A DNA stretch of 64,000 nucleotides from assembly GCA_015680685.1 (NCBI GenBank), contig MNCI01014752.1:923132-987131 (forward strand). The letters are read 5' to 3'. This DNA comes from Gnetum montanum. Its lineage: Eukaryota; Streptophyta; Gnetopsida; Gnetales; Gnetaceae. This document shows, one piece after another, positions 22,963 to 34,794 of the stretch (positions are counted from its first letter, which is position 1; every line of letters starts with the position of its first letter). The notes beneath the pieces are model-generated. The model did no database searches and was not told the origin of the DNA. It saw only the letters and a list, made by a program, of their open reading frames with translations. Both the position numbers and the translations under genes were made by a program.

Positions 22963-23397
22963 TGATGTGTCATTTGGTTACCCATGTTGATGTGATGTTG
23001 TTGATGCAACCTCATCAATGTAGGATTTTATCCATTGACATGTACCCATAAATGGGGGCCCCTATTTTGCCTATAAATATGTGCTCACCAAACACATTTA
23101 CGACATTCCTTTCGTAAGTTGTAGCAAAGTTCTTATAGTTTTATTATTCAAAAGTTAGAATATTTTTCTAAGTGTCCATAGTAGGATTCAAAGAGTATAT
23201 AGATCTTTATTTGAGCATTTTTGTACTTGAGCATGTGTGTGATAATAAAGATAATATTTCTAATAAACCTTGTAGCACTCTGAAATAGATTAATTATTCA
23301 TTTATGCATTTAATATTTTATGCAATTTTCTTTTATGTTTTAATTAATTAAGTAATTAATTAAGCTAAATTAAATAGNGTATACTTGCCAATCAACA
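22963..23397 (+). repeat. 5' LTR of element C, with sequence missing at a single N
   Basis: It starts TGATGTGTCATTTGG (TGATGAGTTGTTTGG in the 3' copy) and has TATAAATA at 23,072-23,079 and AATAAAG near 23,244. It aligns to the 3' LTR up to TTAAATAG at 23,377. Position 23,378 is N. The next bases GTATACTTGCCAATCAACA align to the extreme end of the 3' LTR. About 430 bp of LTR present in the other copy is therefore absent at the N. Confidence 0.82.
23378..23378. other. Single N, likely an unsized assembly join
   Basis: Comparison with 52,371-52,790 shows the LTR interior is missing exactly here, so this one N is probably not a single unknown base. Confidence 0.75.
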
Positions 23398-23398
23398 T

Positions 23399-23416
23399 TG
23401 GTGTCGTTGCTAGGAA
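23399..23416 (+). promoter_or_regulatory. Primer-binding site of element C, tRNA-Asp type
   Basis: TGGTGTCGTTGCTAGGAA begins one base after the LTR end. It fits the tRNA-Asp complement TGGCGCCGTTGCCGGGGA with four or five differences, mostly C-to-T or G-to-A, in line with deamination. Confidence 0.82.
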
Positions 23417-23576
23417 TTTGTGGTTTGATACATGTGCTACCTAGGACTCAGTGAATATTATTTAAGATCATTGGAATGAATCCTAAAGTTGTAATCATTT
23501 GAAAGATAGAAATAATAATTATAATTAACACACATTGAATTTTCATTTAATCCAAAATTTCTTCCTCTCACAAGCA

Positions 23577-25700
23577 TGATGAATCAAAATTGGTAGTGCC
23601 CCAAGAATTCAAAGTGGTGTACACTCATCCAGATGAGTTTGTACTTGATTTCACCTTCATCCTACATTAGGATGAATAGTTGTAGTGGAGAGATATGGGG
23701 GGCAATGTTGTGTTGTCTCTTGACTGATCTATTCTTGGGATGCTACTCCAAACTCTTAAGAAGTTGGACATCTATGATCTTCATGATGAATACATTGTGC
23801 AAAACCATGACTATTAGGCCTACCATCTAACAGAAAGACAATGTAAACATGATCGACACCAAGAGAAGTGCCATGAAGCTATGAAGGGGAAACAGTTCAC
23901 TAATCCCTTATTCCTACTAAACCAAGATGAAAAGAAGGATCATGCCTCTAGGGGTTCTCAACATGATGATTCTTCATTGCTTAACTTTGGGGAAGGGGGC
24001 TTGAATTGGAATTTGTAGTTCACTATTAACAATCTAGGTTTAGGCAAAAGTAGGAGTCAAGGTAGGGGCTCAAGAAAGCATCATGATGATAGTAAATTTG
24101 ATGATCATGGTTGTGACAAGTGGAGTAGAGGTGGTAGAAACCATGATGGTGGCAGTCCTCCTCTCTTTTCATTCTCTTTATTTGCATCTTCTTCTTCCTC
24201 CTCTGAATCTAATCAAAATTGCAAGGGATGAAATTGTGATGGAGGTGAATGATGGAACAATGATCGTAGGCCCTGCCTTGAATGAAGGGATAGCAGAGGA
24301 CATCATAGGAATCATCAAAATCATGATGATTATGAACCTTTTCTCACAACTCAAAGCATGTTGAACATTGTAGAGGTAGTCAAAATTCCAACTAGACATG
24401 TGAAAGGTAGCAGAATCAAGAGGTTGGATATGAATAGTATTCATAGATTTGAGGGGGGATATAACTCTAATCCATATACCCAAATTCAAGAATTTCACAA
24501 TGTTTGTGCCTTGAAGAACATAGAAAATGATTGGTAGAAGCTCAAGATATTTCCTAGGACACATAAAAAAAGAAAAAAGTTGGTATTTCTCTTTAGGGTT
24601 GGAATCAATTCGTTGATGGAGTATGATGCTTGAGTTTTTTAATGAAAAATATTAGACATACTCCATAGTGTCCTAGCCATGGTTATTCTCAAAGGGAGTA
24701 GCTTTGCCATATCATAGATGGTCTATAATTAGAAACAAGGAGAATCCTTGTGATTTTTGCCCAAGGGAGATTGTTAGAATTTTGAGTCCATCAGATTCAA
24801 AGGCTCATTGAGTAGGTTGAAAAAGAAGAAGATGGGTAGATAAAATGAGAAAATGTTGAGGAGTATAAGTGGGACCCTTCTATCAAAAAAAGGGATGTCT
24901 GTTTTTGTAACGATGAGGGGGAGACACCACTTGATAAAGTGGCACATTGAAAAACCTTGGTAATTTAAAAATTTGCATCTAAAATTTTGGTTAATTTTGA
25001 TAGAATGTGGGAATCTTTGGATGAAAAATTCCTAACAGCACTAAAAATTGTATAAGAATCCAAAGAACAAAGTGGTAACCATGATTGCAAGAGAAGGAAG
25101 GAAGTTGAATGAGCCTACCAAAGGAGTAAGGCCAAAGTTGCTGCAATAGAAGAGGTTCTGGAGTTAAAATTAGATGATGATGGTGGATGTGAAATCTGCT
25201 AATATGAACATCCTAAGGGATTTTGCCTTGTTGTGTCACATTTTTAGGAATTTAGGTTGTACGCTCTGAATCCTAGGTTGGCAAGAAGGCAAGCACCTAG
25301 AAGACTACCTTATCCTCAAGGCAATCCTAGGTAGTTCCACCAACAAGAAGCTTATTATCCAAGTGGAGCTCTTTCACAACCATATGAGTAGTATCAGTAG
25401 TGGTAGCACCCAAAATCATGGGGGATTCCACCATTGAGGTAGCAATACCCTTATAGGTAACCAGATCCATATGGGTACTATGTTCAGCAACCCATGTCTC
25501 TGTGTGACTCTTCTAGTCACGCTTCCTTCCAGCATTACTACTACCCTCTAGAGTACTACAAAACTCATCCTTCATCTCCTAGAAGGGAATCCCCATATCT
25601 TTATCATCCTCATCATCCTTCAACACATGTCCCTCAACCTCTATCCCAATTACTACCTACTCCATCTATGCAGGGAAAAATTTTCATAAAGCCATAGTAA
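23577..25700 (+). pseudogene. gag: Element C gag
   Basis: The reading VVYTHPDEFVLDFTFILH near 23,617 starts the clear homology to P gag. It passes through a His/Asp/Gly/Ser-rich segment and the block RGHHRNHQNHDDYEP near 24,300, then GSRIKRLDMNSIHRFEGGYN. A decayed capsid-like region follows, then a zinc knuckle CEIC-x3-HPKGFC at about 25,188-25,226 and a Pro/Tyr/His-rich tail (25,494-25,697 open). Stops are frequent and mostly TAG. Gag would assemble the particle. The collinearity with P defines the Q insertion site in P. A start at ATG 23,577 is out of the main frame, so the true start is uncertain. Confidence 0.8.
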
Positions 25701-25859
25701 TGTAACACTACTAGGGTTGTCAACTTACAACCACTTTCTCAATAGAGTGTTTTGAAAACTAGATCTCATAAAAGATCATTCTTTTAAATCAATAGCCCTA
25801 CAAAGCCCTTATCAACTCATGTGGCTATTCTTCCTATGTCTCCTTCATCCTCTGCATCC

Positions 25860-26488
25860 TTCCTTTTGAGAACCCTTCAAACCAAATGCCTCCCAAGATT
25901 CGCATGGTCATGTTAACCCATGCTATATTCGATTGGATCAAGGTTGGTAGCCTTCCTAGAAAAAGAGCCGATCCTAAAAGTCCTCTCATCTAGTTGTAGA
26001 TTACTAGAAATGAGTCATGTAAGGCTCTTTTTGATTCAAGTTCTAGTGTTAATTTGATTACCCATGAAATGTACTAAGCCTAGAACATACCTCCTCTTAA
26101 GAAGAGCAACATCTATTTAGAATTGGTAGATTAGTGCATCGGTGTTTTCTTGGAACTTGTGGAGGACATTGTGATCACTATCTATGGGTTGTCCTATCCT
26201 TCTAATTTCCTAGTGATCAAGGTTGACAATTGCAAGGGGGATTTCCCAATCATTATGAAAAGATCTTGGTTGAACACTGTTGATGTGCAAATCGGCATTA
26301 GAGATCTTTCCCTAGAAATTTCCAAGGAAAATGCTTTTGGAAAGATTAAGAAGAAGAGAGTTCCATACATCATATATAGTAATATAGGGTGCAATTGTGT
26401 GAAAAATTATGATCTATCAACAATACATCAATCAAAGTATGCAAATAGTATGGAGATGAATCTAAAATTTAAAAGTGCCTATACGTAG
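25860..26488 (+). pseudogene. Element C aspartic protease
   Basis: The reading CKALFDSSSSVNLITHEMY near 26,020-26,075 aligns with CKAILDSGSGVNLISQKMY of P, so the catalytic DSG has become DSS. The downstream stretch 26,150-26,488 is open and reads IYGLSYPSNFLVIKVDNCKG and KRSWLNTVDVQIGI. It is equivalent to the flap region and the GRAWLST block. The loss of the active-site Gly argues that the protease is inactive. Confidence 0.82.
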
Positions 26489-26559
26489 TAGCCACAAAAT
26501 AGGAGGATACCTAGTGGCTGATAGTTGATTTTGAAAGTAGTACACTTTGCATGGAACTA

Positions 26560-28200
26560 ACTAAGAGCTTAACATATGCCTATGTTGAAGTAATCAATGA
26601 ACTAGAGCAAGTTCATCACCAAATTTTTGATGATGAACCTAATGATACCAATTGGGAAGAGTTGGAAATCCCTAGCAGTTTTAAATAGGAGCCCTTAGAG
26701 TTGAAAACTCTACCTACTAGCATGGAATGTGCATGTTCGAAGAATGAAAAGTTGGTGATAATAAGTGGAAACCTTGCTTCTGAATAGAGAAATATGTTGT
26801 TAAAAGTGATATAGAAATGGACAATAGCCTTTGCTTTATCATATCCTAAACTCATAAGGATTAATCCTTAGATATGCTAGCATCACATCTATACTAATCT
26901 AGCCATGAAGCTAAAGAGGTAGTCGTAGCTACAATTGAATCCCAAATTGAAACAAAATGTCAAATAGAAAATTAAACAACTCCTTAAGGTGGGTGTCATA
27001 TATCTAATTATGGATAGTGAGTGGATTAGCCCACTTGTGATCATGCCAAAGAAAGATGCCAAGTAGTGGGTTCTGTATTGATTTCATGTTATTGAACATG
27101 GCGATGTTCAAAGATCATTCTCCATTGTCATTTGTGGACTAAGTGTTGGCCACTATATCTAGGCATTTCTATTACAACTTTCTGGATGGTTATAATGGCT
27201 ATAACTAGATTTAGATCATGCTTGAGGATTAGGCCAAAATAATATTGACAAGTTCTTGGGGGACTTTTTGATATAAAAAGATGCCTTTTGGTCTATACAA
27301 TATTCCTACAACATTCCAACACCTTGTCTTGAGTATTTTTCTATAGTATATTGGTGGAGGGATGGAAGTATTCATGGATGAATTCTCCAGTTATGGTGCT
27401 ACATTTGAGCAAGCCTTGTACTACCTTGAGCAAGTGCTTAAAAGATGCATGGAGATCAATCTTTAGCTCAATTGGTAGAAGAACCATCTTATGATCTAGG
27501 AGGGCATTGGGCTAGGACACAAAATCTCCCAAGATAGGGTTGGGGTGGACCCTAAAAATATTAGGGTCATCCAAGGAATAAACCACCAACTAGAAATAGT
27601 TATAGATTTCTAGTCATTCCTTGGACACACTGGCTACTACTAATAATTCACAGAGAAATTCTCTAAGATTACAAAGCTATTCGTCATATTGATAAAGAAA
27701 GATGCTCTACTTATATGGACGAAAGAATGTGAAAAGGCATTCCAACAGCTTAAGGAGAAGCTTGTAGAAAATCTAATTCTATGAGCACTTGATTAGACTC
27801 TTCCATTTTACATCATGATGAATGCATCAAACTATGTCTTTGGAGCTATGCTTATGTAGTTCTATATTTAGAAACAGCATTGTTACATCCACTATGCAAG
27901 ACAAAGCATTGTGGGTGCATAGCTTAATTATACCACAATGGAAAAAGAATTGATGGTGGTGGTGTATGCCTTGAAGAAATTTAGGCACTATGTGCTTGGT
28001 TACAAGATGTTTGTGCACATTAACCATAGTCCCATTCACTTCTTCATGAATAAGCCAACGATCATTCCACATGTCATACGATGGTTGGTGATCTTATTGG
28101 AGTTCGATCTTACAATGATAGATTGAAAGGGAATTAAGAACATGGTCATTGATTAGTTGTCTTGGTTACAATGGAACAACAAAGAGGAGGAGAGCCTACT
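26560..28200 (+). pseudogene. pol: Element C reverse transcriptase and RNase H
   Basis: The linker CMELTKSLTYAYV (about 26,550) and LKTLPTSMECA lead into RT: PLVIMPKKDAK near 27,035, SSWGTF-YKKMPFGLYN near 27,255-27,300, then FMDEFSSYGATFEQALYYLEQ near 27,370. The catalytic Y/F-x-DD has become FMDE. LGHKISQDRVGVDP and SFLGHTGYY close the RT. RNase H follows: MMNASNYVFGAML, LNYTTMEKELMVVVYALKKF (27,930-27,990) and IRWLVILLEFDLTMID. The motif order and wording are those of Athila pol. Many TAG stops stand where Gln or Trp is expected. Confidence 0.88.
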
Positions 28201-28319
28201 CTCTGATCAATTTCTTGATGAAATTCTCTTTGTCGGTGAAATAAATAAACAAGTGCTTGATGAACCAAAATGGTATGATGGCATCCTCACTTATCTTCTC
28301 ACTTAGGAGATATCATAAG

Positions 28320-29510
28320 ATTTGGACCACCAAAAGAAACAGTAGTTTCTTCATCAGGCCAAACACTTTATTGAAATTAATGGATACCTTTATAGGGTGT
28401 GCGGTAATGGCTTAGTTCATTGGTGTGTTCATGATGTAGATCAATTGCATGTTCTCCAAGATGCTCATGAGGGCCCTTATGGGGATCACTATGTAGGAAG
28501 ACACATGACCATTAAGATACCACTGGTAGGGTATTACTGGGCAAAAATATTTAGGGACGCTCATGAATTGGTATGCTCTTATAGATGCTCTTAAAAAGAT
28601 GGTGGGATGAATTCTTGAATGGAGGGGCCTCAATAGGATCCAACCATTAAAACCCATAAACATTTGGGGCTTCAACTTCATGGTTCCCATCACATCCATG
28701 TCAAATGGAAAGACATACATAATAGTTGTTGTTGACTATTATACCAAATGGATAGAAGCAATAGCTGTCACTGACTATACATCTTCCATTGCTACTTGGT
28801 TTGTATAATAGGATATTATAAATAGGTTTGGAGTGCCATGTGCATTGGTTTCTAACAATAGAACTTAATTTATAGGTGGTACCTTTCACGAGCTCATGCA
28901 ACTAGGGTCAAACATAGCTTAACAACACCCTACTATCCCCAAGCCAATGGTCAAGATGAGGTTACCAATAGGGAGATCACTAAGATCTTAACTAGAATAA
29001 TTAGCAAATATAGGAGAGAGTAGAGCATAAAACTTAGTGATGCCCTTTGGACCTATTGCTCCAAATGGAAACTCCCTATAGGCTACTCTCCCTATGAGCT
29101 AGTGTGCAGAAAATCTCCAATTCTCTCTATTCAATTCAAGCTTCATACACTTTCAATAGCCTATGTTTTGATCTTAACCTAATCCTAGCATAGAAAGAAA
29201 GATTGATCAGCCTTAACATGTTAGATAAGAATAGATTGGTAGCCTTATCATTAAGTGAAATGCACAAGGCATTCAGCAAAAAATGCCATGACCTTAGGAT
29301 ATGGAAAGTTAAATTTCAACCTAGAGACAATGTCCTCTATTGGAACCCCACACATGTACCTCAATGAATTGAGTTTCAAACATTATGGGAAGGGTCTTAC
29401 ATCATTTACAAAACCTTTCCTTGTGGGACCATGTTAATTTACAAACTTGAGAGCCCAAAAAAGAAGAAATTGGTCAACATTCAATAACTCAAACCTTTCC
29501 ATGAGCCCAA
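28320..29510 (+). pseudogene. pol: Element C integrase
   Basis: A zinc-finger-like N-terminus (AHEGPYGDHYVGRHMT, then CSYRC, about 28,460-28,590) is followed by the core: GFNFMVPITSM near 28,667, TKWIEAIAVT near 28,750, LVSNNRTQFIGG near 28,845 and ANGQDEVTNREI near 28,940. The first two catalytic Asp positions of the DDE triad read Asn here, while the Glu is kept. The C-terminal domain includes a KFQPRDNVLYWNPTHVPQ block near 29,310-29,365, matching the part retained in P. Integrase would insert the cDNA into the genome; this copy looks catalytically dead. Confidence 0.85.
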
Positions 29511-31190
29511 GGACTCTAGTGCAAATAACACCTCATTGGATGGACACCCATGCTCAATCTTTCACATCTCCTCCATTCAACTTAGTTGTGGGGGAGATGG
29601 CTATCCATGCTAATCTCTTAAGTGGCTCCTCAATTTCTCTACTTTTTTGTTTTACAATTTTCTTTATTTTATACTTATTTATTATACACTTTCTTTGTTT
29701 TTATACATTTTTGTTTTACATTGTTATTTTTCCAGATTTTTTATTTTACAACATTGTTAGTATGTTTTATTTTTCTTGAATATTTTATAATTTCTTTTAT
29801 ATTTTCCTTTATTTTGATGTGGATTTTACTTATTTTGTAATAAATTATTTTATTGCCAACTTGATATAGTGACACCATAGATATTGCTAATGGTGGTTTA
29901 TACCTAATGTTTTTTATTGTTAATGTCTAGTTTCTATTTTTGAATTTTGATGATTGAAGATTAAAATAAGGTTTCTTTTTCATGGAACTAGAAATGAGTC
30001 CATGTCATCCACCCACCTACCAAACTCTATGGTTTTCCTTATTTTTGGAAATATGAGGTTTCTTTTTCATTAATACAACTTTAATGAGCTTGTGACCTTA
30101 GTAGTTTCCAAACTTGGGATAGATTCAAAGGTTTGAATAGGGTGTGACTTCAAGGGGATTCAAAGCTCTTTTTACCTCTCTACTTGCTTGAGTGCATGTG
30201 TATTTTTATGGATTTATTACCATTCCATGTTGACTAATAATAGGAAGTTGAATAAGTCTTTGCATGGTGTGGTTCCCATCAAAAAATCCATAGAAACCTA
30301 AAAAAATGGTAGAAATTCAAAGCATACCCCTTAGACAAAATAACGGGCTACAAGCATTGATTATGAAACTAGAAAGACATGTTACCCATGCATGAAGGTC
30401 CCCTTTAACTAAGGCTCTTTCTCACTTTCTACTTCTTTGTTCTTCTTAATTAATGAACAATGATTATCTATGGGAGGATTCTTTTGTCTCAGGGGGATGG
30501 AATGGTCTTAGAGTGGTGATGCAAAGTTACTCAATGTAGTTGGTTTTGATTTGGAATAAGGATGGATTTTATCTAGTCATTTAACCATAGAATCCACAAG
30601 GGACTTTATGTGACCAAAATTTGGAATTCCATCTCAACTTCTCTCTGATCCATCAATGCTTTCCATAACCCACATCATTGCCAATTTTCATGTTTTGTTT
30701 AATGTCTTAGTTTGATGTGTTGAAATTATTAGGTAGATTCTTCCAAATTTGATCCTTAACTTTTCATAACCATTAATCAACTGTGGGGCCCTAGGACTCC
30801 TTAGTTGAGGTTATGCAAGGGAAAAATAGGCATGAACCTACTATGTGAAGGATCCACTTACATATCTCTTGGTTGGGCTAATTAAGTTCCTTAATCTTTA
30901 GGCATTTTGTAATCAAATATTTTGTGCACCCCATTGATGCATCCAACTATGTCCTTAAGGCATCTTCTCCAATACATTTTATTCTTCAATTTTCCAAATT
31001 CTAAGCATTCAAAATTCCTCTTCAAGTATTGCATCATGTTGATGGCTTTTTTGGCTCTCTACAAACACTAATTTTATAAGAAAACTCTGTATATTCTTCA
31101 AGATATTTAAAGTGAAAATTTTGGGTATAGGCTTCATAGACGAGTACCCGTTGATGGAACCCATACGTAAATGAGACCCCATCTCCATCC
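29511..31190 (+). other. 3' region of element C between integrase and the extra reading frame
   Basis: A non-coding, T-rich stretch (29,640-29,840) precedes blocks that match the 3' region of P (for example GACATGTTACCCATGC near 30,379 and CACAAGGGACTTTATG near 30,595). From roughly 30.75 kb on the match to P is lost, which marks where extra sequence begins in C. No gene was recognised in this interval. Confidence 0.6.
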
Positions 31191-31193
31191 ACC

Positions 31194-31201
31194 TATAAAT
31201 A
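31194..31201 (+). promoter_or_regulatory. Internal TATA-like box before the extra reading frame of C
   Basis: TATAAATA in the context CACCTATAAATAGGTG resembles the LTR TATA boxes of this family. It sits before the additional coding-like region, far from either LTR. Whether it ever drove transcription is unknown. Confidence 0.4.
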
Positions 31202-31559
31202 GGTGTGAACAATTAGCAATTTTTACATTATCTCATAAATGAGGGGGGAGTTTTTGAATTTTTCAAAGCCTAGAACCTTTCAAGAGCCATATCTTCCTAA
31301 CCATTTGTCTGATTCACTATGTTATTCAACCTTGTAGCTATCAAAGGTAAGCTCTTTGTCATGGGGGCCAAAAACCTTAAGTTTTTAATGAAAAAGTTTT
31401 TGAAAAATTTCTAACTCCCATAAAGGTTTAACAAAGAAACCAACCTTAAAATATCAAATTATAAGAGTTAAACTCTTACAATTAGCCTAGAGTATAACTA
31501 CCCAATGGGAAAGATACTTAAATGTTATAAGTCACATATTAAATGCTAAGCCTTGGTTA

Positions 31560-33132
31560 TCTTTTGATCGCAAAGGGCACCTAAGGGAAAACATGCATAG
31601 GAAGAAGGACCATTCCAACAAAGGGACAAATAGCCAAGAATGGGAATGGACCAAGAACAAGCCCACGACCAAGTAGATACCCATGTAATGAAACCTCTTT
31701 GGGAGGAGCTCAAAGTGGAATTTGTCTAGTAGATTCCTAAAGAAGTTATGGAAATAGAATAGTCTCATCGAGATGAGGCATCCAAGCCTAGATCAAGCCT
31801 TGAGGTGATCTTGAAAGAAGCCTATCTTAGGCAGATCATGGATAGGAAGGTTGAGAAATAAATGCTCCAATAATTAAACTTTTTACCTTTCTTGGAGTTT
31901 ATACTACCAAAAGTCAAAGCTCAGCTATAAAGCTCTTCCATGTAGCCTACAATCACTTCTAGTGGGGAGTGATACATGGGAGAGACATATCTACTTTGGA
32001 ACAATCGATAGCCTGATTTAATAGTTAAAATCAAGGACATTTCGATGTCCTACTTGGTAAAATCCATTGCAAAGGTCTTTGGGTTACCAGAAATCAGGGT
32101 CAACCTTGTAGAAATACCCATGTAGGAAGATCCTAGCATTAAGAAGGAATGGACATAGTAGTGTTATGGAGTCGATCGTAAGGAGTTATGTGTGCTCACC
32201 ATGGTAGAGCATGCATAATTTAAGATTGCAGTATTCCAACTCAATCCAATGGTGAGGCCAACTAAGATCACCATTTGTTCCACTTGTGCATGTGTTGCTC
32301 TAAGTAGTTGATTCCCTATCAACTTTCCATAGCTGATTTATCTTGAGATAGATAAGTGATTTAAAGAAAATGAATGTGGAAGGAAGACACTTCCCTTTCC
32401 ATGCATCATTAGAAAATTATGCAAGAGGGAAGGAATAACATGCTACACTAATGATGTTGTTCGATGTGCTTAATCTAATTCTTAGGTAGAAATGATGAAA
32501 GATAAGGTGCCTACTAAGATCATTAAAGAAGAGGAGTAGTGGTTGCCACCTCCATCATCCACTTAGGAAGCAATGTTGGATGTCTGTGTTGCCCTTGAGT
32601 GCATGCACAAGATCTGAGGGAAGCTCTTGTATGAGCAATAGTAGTGAGTAGGAATGAGTGGTGGCAACCCATCTGTGTATTGCTCAACAATGAGTCACCT
32701 CAATGAAGTGGCTCAAAGCATCAGCTAGATTGAAGAAGGTGGGATAATTTTCTCTACCCAATGAACACAGCTACATGTGAGATCAAATCCTAATGCCTAA
32801 GAGGTAATTATATATCTCTCTCAATAGCAAAAATTTCCTAAAATCTTTGGAAACACCACTGCTTTTTTGATGCATCTAGAGGAGGGTGAGGAGGTAATTC
32901 TCTTAGTGATGCAACACCATGGATAGGAGACAACTACAGAGGTGGTTGCTAATAGAATTACAAAGGGCTTAAATGCACTTGTGGCATCTATGCCAAATTT
33001 TTCTACACTTATAGATGTGTATACATCTATAGAAATAGTTAGCAGTAGGATAAGTGGAGCCTAGCATGAAGAGCTACTAGATCGACTAGTGAAAACTAGG
33101 CAACTAATTTTGGATATATTTAATCTTTTTGA
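31560..33132 (+). pseudogene. Extra reading frame of element C, first part (unknown function)
   Basis: One plus-strand frame stays coding-like for about 500 codons with scattered TAG/TAA stops, for example KPLWEELKVEFV near 31,695, SYLVKSIAKVFGLPEIRVNL near 32,050-32,110 and GNTTAFLMHLEEGEEVILLV near 32,850-32,910. Stops fall mostly where Gln is a likely ancestor. I do not recognise a family. It lies where some Athila elements have an additional (env-like) frame, but I see no clear signal peptide or membrane segment. It is absent from P. Element D cuts it at 33,133 and it resumes at 50,430. Confidence 0.55.
33128..33132. repeat. Left target-site duplication of element D (TTTGA)
   Basis: TTTGA before the LTR matches TTAGA at 50,425-50,429 in 4 of 5 bases. 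Confidence 0.6.
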
Positions 33133-34794
33133 TGTAGTGACTGAAAACATTACTAGCTAGAACATCAATGGTTTATGAGTGCATAGCCTTGCTAGAAAAT
33201 GAAGGTGGAGTGCCTTGAACAACCTTGTTGATTGAATAGGGACTTTGTCAACTGCAATTGGGGTATTAGGTGCAATCGGGGATGGCGTGGTTAGCTGGAA
33301 TGCAAGTGCTAACATTGTGAAATAATGCTAAATGTTCTAACAGTGTTTTCAATAGTATCAGGGCCAACTATGTGTAAGAATAATGGGGTTTCTCAATGTG
33401 AGAATGACAATGCAAACATGCAAAAACATGTAAAGTAGCAAGGATATGCAAATGCAACACTAAAATGTCAAGGAAAAATGCATCAGAAATGTTTGAAAAT
33501 GTGGAGGAGTTTGAAAGAGAGAGAGAATGGCACCACCTCAAATAAGGAGTGTAGCAATTACAAAATAGAGGTGAGAAGGTGCATAGTGTATAGACAGGCA
33601 TAGTAGCAATGTAGTCATAGTCTTTGGGGTGTCTCGAGATGAAGATCGACATCCACAACAAAGTCTATGCTTGGTAGATTGGTTACTGCAATGTCCTATA
33701 GGCTGTAGTGTGCTATGGTATTGAATTAAATGTAAAGGTGTTTCCAAGATGCTGATACACTTCTATGTGTAGAGTGCTCAAGGTGCCTCGGGTGCCAAGA
33801 GATACTCAAGTTTGCTAGCATGATGCCAAAGATTGTCAAATTGCCAAGTGGGCACAAAATTACCAACAAAAGATGCCAACTTTTACTTGAATTTTCCAAT
33901 CCTCTCTCTTTACTAGAGTGTGGAATGTAGGGATCTTTATAGGATTAGGGTTAGTGTGAAGTGTGGATTAAGTGCCACATGGTAAAGGGTGTAGATGGGG
34001 CTACGTTAACCTTTGCTATGCTCCTCTTGGAGTAACAAGCACTATGCTTTGGTATGCTCCACTAGTGCCAAAGTCAAAGAATACTACAATGTACTTGCAA
34101 ATAGTGCAAAATAGTGCAATTTGGAGGCTACACTTCCGGACTATGCTCTTCCCTCTTTTGAGTGCAATCAAGCATAAGTACAATTTTTGGACATAGGGGG
34201 ATGCAAAGAAAGTGCAAGTTGCTCATCTTGCTTGCTAGAGGAGTGCTAGAGCTAGAATGAAGGTCTGTGCTAAGCTCTGGAAGCTTTTGGAGGCAGTTTC
34301 ATGTTGCTATGCTAACTACACTTTAGAGCGTAGCCCAACAGTTGGGCAAATTTTGCATAAAATTGAAGTCTAGAACTGCTATGCTTGCTAAGCTCATGAG
34401 TGTAGAAAGAGGGGATAGGGTGTAGCATGGACACTTAGAAAACTATAGTAAAAAGTATAGTCCTTATTCTTGCCATTTTGAGCTAGCTTGACAAATTTTG
34501 GCTTGACAGTTAAGGAAAACTAGCCATTGAAGTGCATGCTATGCTACCAATGCTCTAGAGTATAGCAGGGAGAGTGGGAGTGTAGCACAACACCTAGAAA
34601 AATTTTGCAACTATTGGTGGAAATTAGAAAATCTTGCAAATTTGGTTCTATTCTACATGGTACGTTGGCTACACTCTAGAGCATAGCCCCAGTAGTGGGA
34701 TCATGGGACAAACACTTAGAAAAAAATTACCTTGTGCTGACACTTAGGAAAATTTGTAGTTGAGGTGTTGTGGCTCAAAATTGGTGGTGTTTCA
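33133..34794 (-). repeat. 3' LTR of element D
   Basis: A 1,662-bp LTR starting TGTAGTGACTG and ending GGTGTTTCA. The bases that follow, TTGGCCTCTCTTTG, read on the minus strand as the purine-rich tract CAAAGAGAGGCCAA, as expected beside a 3' LTR. It contains several imperfect palindromes of the type CTACRCTYTAGAGCRTAG (about 34,318-34,335 and 34,670-34,690). Confidence 0.82.

Noticed and set aside
24178-24564. 128-codon minus-strand open frame
   Set aside because: Antisense to C gag, whose plus-strand reading aligns with P gag.
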